From Candidatus Vogelbacteria bacterium (GTDB lineage: Bacteria; Patescibacteriota; Minisyncoccia; Phycocordibacterales; XYD1-FULL-46-19): DNA of 6,575 nucleotides. The notes below the pieces were generated by a model that did no database searches, had not been told where the DNA came from, and saw nothing but the letters and a program-made list of their open reading frames with translations. Location: assembly GCA_026395035.1 (NCBI GenBank), contig JAPLZN010000009.1, positions 1-6,575 of the forward strand, read 5' to 3'. Position numbers and translations under genes: made by a program. How positions within the stretch are numbered: position 1 is the first letter of the stretch; each line of letters opens with the position of its first letter. Below are positions 4,589-6,575 of the stretch, piece by piece.

Positions 4589-5893
4589 AAGGTATTCGCA
4601 CAACTTATCGATCTTCACCGTATCTTGCGAGCGGGTCTCCATGTCGCGGACAATGACGGTGTTTTCGAGCGCCTCTTTTTGGCCCAGGATGATTGTGTAG
4701 GGGACGCCCATCCGTTCAGCAATACCGAGCTGGGTGGAGAGTGAATCTTTCGACATCGAGTGGGTCATGGGAACATGATTTTTCCGCAGGACCTCGATCA
4801 CCTCGAAGGTTTTGAGTTTGGCGTCAAAGGACAACTGAATAAAGAAGACTTTCGGTTTCTTGACGATGCGCGGAGCGTGATAGGCGAAATCGGGCGATTC
4901 GACGATCCGGTCGACGCCCAAACCGCCGCCTACCGCCGGGACATCCTTTTTCCCTCCCAGGGATTTGGCCAAGTAGTCGTAACGGCCACCGCCGCCCAAA
5001 GCGAGATTGGAAATGGTCTTAGTCCCGTCTTCGTTGGTTATTTCGGTTTCGCTAAAGATCTCGAAGACAGTGCGGGAGTAGTAGTCGAGGCCGCGTACGA
5101 GCGTGCTGTCGATCTCGTAATCGATGCCCATTTTTTCCAAATATTCCATCACCTCCTTGAAATGCTGTTTGCAGGCGGGGCAGAGAAATCCGACCGATTC
5201 AGGCGCGCCAGCTTTTATTTCCTGACAGCCTGGGTTCTTGCAGTCCAGCAAGCGAAGCGGATTGGTTTTCAGTCGTTCGCGACAGTCCGCACAAATATCC
5301 TTGGAGTGTTTTTTGTAATAATTAGACAGTTCGCGCCGATACGGGCCACGGCAATCCGCGTCGCCGATCGAGTTGATTTTTACGTTAATCTTTTTCAGTC
5401 CAGCGTCTTTGAGGATGGTCGAGAAGAGGTTGATGATTGTAGCGTCAGTGATCGGTTTTGGTGTGCCCAAAATCTCCAGTCCGAACTGGTAAAATTCCCG
5501 GTAACGGCCTTTTTGCGGATTATCGTGGCGGAAGAATGGGCCGTAATAATAGAGCATGACCGGCTGGGGAAGGGATTGCATTCCGTGCTCAAGATAGGCG
5601 CGCATAACGGGCGCCGTTCCTTCCGGCCTCATTGTCAAATGATCCCCGCCTTTTGTCTTCAGGGTGTACATTTCCTTTTCGACAATGTCGGTTCCTTCGC
5701 CTACCCCGCGATTAAACAGTTCTTCTCTTTCGAGGGCGGGCATCTCGATTGGTTTGAAGCCGTAGTAGTGGGCCACTTCAGCCGCTTTTTCGAAAAAGCC
5801 CTGATAGGCGTACCATTCATCGCCAATCAGGTCGCGCATGCCCTTCGGTGATTGCAGAGCGAAATCTTTTTTTTCACTGGTCTTCTTATCCAT
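4574..5893 (-). CDS. hisS: Histidyl-tRNA synthetase
   Basis: This class II synthetase attaches histidine to tRNA-His using ATP. At 439 aa it is of normal length. Class II motif 2 is FRHDNPQKGRYREFYQFGLEI (about residues 121-141), with R122 as the ATP-contacting arginine. The His-specific loops are LVRGLDYYSRTVFEI (265-279) and LGGGGRYDYL (299-308). Motif 3 is VGGGLGVDRI (321-330). The C-terminal anticodon-binding domain spans about 347-439. An insertion around 200-245 carries six cysteines (C201, C204, C218, C223, C238, C241) as CADC, DCKNPGC and CPAC, which could form a structural zinc site; related Cys-rich insertions occur in other bacterial HisRS. The start lies 17 nt after the lepB stop without a Shine-Dalgarno site, so the gene is probably co-transcribed with lepB. 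The 3' end is part of its own terminator. Confidence 0.97.
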   Translation of the reverse strand: MDKKTSEKKDFALQSPKGMRDLIGDEWYAYQGFFEKAAEVAHYYGFKPIEMPALEREELFNRGVGEGTDIVEKEMYTLKTKGGDHLTMRPEGTAPVMRAYLEHGMQSLPQPVMLYYYGPFFRHDNPQKGRYREFYQFGLEILGTPKPITDATIINLFSTILKDAGLKKINVKINSIGDADCRGPYRRELSNYYKKHSKDICADCRERLKTNPLRLLDCKNPGCQEIKAGAPESVGFLCPACKQHFKEVMEYLEKMGIDYEIDSTLVRGLDYYSRTVFEIFSETEITNEDGTKTISNLALGGGGRYDYLAKSLGGKKDVPAVGGGLGVDRIVESPDFAYHAPRIVKKPKVFFIQLSFDAKLKTFEVIEVLRKNHVPMTHSMSKDSLSTQLGIAERMGVPYTIILGQKEALENTVIVRDMETRSQDTVKIDKLCEYLKKLK

Positions 5894-5910
5894 GAGGTTT
5901 CGGATCGGAG

Positions 5911-6552
5911 TTATTTAATAATGTAATTATGATATTCGCCGGGAAAGTAGGCTAGCTTAGTGGGAGGGAAGAGTCGGAAGATCGCGCGACCGCGAACCAA
6001 TTTTTTAGCGACCGGACCCCAATAGCGGGAATCGAAGCTCACCGAACGATTGTCACCCATCACAAAATATTCATCTGGCCCGATCTTGGTGTTGGTGTCT
6101 TTGGCGGTAATCTGTTTTAGGTAGGGTTCGGAGAGTTTGAATTGATCAGTAGTAGACGAGGAAATGAATACCTTGCCGCCGGTCACTGTTACTGTTTCGC
6201 CGGGCAAACCGATAACACGTTTGATGAAATACTTTGAAGGATCCACGGGGTAATGGAAGATTACGACATCCCCCCGTTCGATTGGGCGAAAATTATAGGA
6301 TAATTCATCAACAATCAAATACTCGCCGTCATGAAAAGTGGGGTACATCGAGTCACCGGACACGATGAAGGGCTGGGCGATGTAGAGACGAACAGGAATA
6401 ACGATTACCAGCGTAATTAGGGCGAATTTCAGGACATCCCACCAGGATTCTTTTTTCTTCTCTTTTTTTGCCGCTTCTTCAGAGGCGGTCTGGGCGGCTT
6501 TATTTCGAATCTCTGATTCGGTTTCGTTGTTGTTCGGAGTGGGGTTTTCCAT
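5911..6552 (-). CDS. lepB: Signal peptidase I
   Basis: This membrane-bound serine protease removes signal peptides from proteins exported by Sec or Tat; its catalytic domain faces outward. The 213-aa product has a charged cytoplasmic N-terminus (about residues 1-35, rich in Glu, Lys and Asn), a single membrane helix (about 38-58) and then the family boxes. Box B is SGDSMYPT with nucleophile S68. Box D is YFIKRVIGLPGE with general base K111. Box E is GDNRSVSFDSR (166-176). One membrane helix and this length match the short Gram-positive-type enzymes rather than the two-helix E. coli form. It is the first gene of the visible lepB-hisS pair. Its promoter and any upstream gene lie beyond 6575. 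The 23 nt before the start show no Shine-Dalgarno site. Confidence 0.96.
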   Translation of the reverse strand: MENPTPNNNETESEIRNKAAQTASEEAAKKEKKKESWWDVLKFALITLVIVIPVRLYIAQPFIVSGDSMYPTFHDGEYLIVDELSYNFRPIERGDVVIFHYPVDPSKYFIKRVIGLPGETVTVTGGKVFISSSTTDQFKLSEPYLKQITAKDTNTKIGPDEYFVMGDNRSVSFDSRYWGPVAKKLVRGRAIFRLFPPTKLAYFPGEYHNYIIK

Positions 6553-6575
6553 AAAAAGCTTTAAAATGAGAGTTT

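Noticed and set aside
4760..5851. A 363-codon plus-strand open frame
   Set aside because: It lies entirely antisense to hisS, whose motifs are complete. It has no start signals and no recognisable domain, so it is a shadow of hisS codon bias.

Overview
The window reads as a piece of a small-genome bacterial chromosome, most likely a Patescibacteria/CPR (Parcubacteria-like) lineage. That is an inference. It rests on the FtsZ N-terminus ([20 protein letters not shown]), a short YbeY, a divergent FtsA, the compact lepB-hisS and rpsU-ybeY-ftsA-ftsZ gene order, and translation starts without Shine-Dalgarno sites on all the housekeeping genes. TGA appears to be an ordinary stop.

Layout. All recognisable housekeeping genes lie on the minus strand, so they are transcribed from right to left: lepB (signal peptidase I, 6552-5911), hisS (histidyl-tRNA synthetase, 5893-4574), rpsU (bS21, 3931-3695), ybeY (rRNA-processing endoribonuclease, 3711-3334), ftsA (3105-1942) and ftsZ (from 1055, running off the left edge). 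lepB and hisS are 17 nt apart and probably share a transcript, which ends at a hairpin built over the hisS stop codon. rpsU and ybeY overlap by 17 nt. ftsA follows ybeY after a 228-nt gap that is mostly filled by a 189-bp element with 20-bp perfect terminal inverted repeats.

Two small plus-strand genes interrupt this block: a 117-aa protein of unknown function between ftsA and ftsZ (1294-1647), and a 101-aa protein with a zinc-ribbon-like cysteine pattern between rpsU and hisS (4032-4337). Each is a self-contained unit with a promoter candidate, a strong Shine-Dalgarno site, one ORF and a strong intrinsic terminator. The two terminators share a 'CCAAACC(C)GCC ... ATTTTATTTTG' layout. Each unit is followed by non-coding inverted-repeat DNA: a run of GC-rich hairpins and a solo 28-nt repeat after the first, and a nested 29-bp perfect inverted repeat after the second. 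The solo repeat and the 29-bp arms belong to the same repeat family (ends AGATTGCTTCG and CTCGCAATGACA).

Functionally, the minus-strand block combines cell division (FtsA tethers FtsZ to the membrane), ribosome function (bS21, YbeY), tRNA charging (HisRS) and protein export (LepB). No mobile-element transposase, CRISPR array, tRNA or rRNA was found. The least explained content is the pair of orphan plus-strand units and the inverted-repeat elements packed into the four intergenic gaps.
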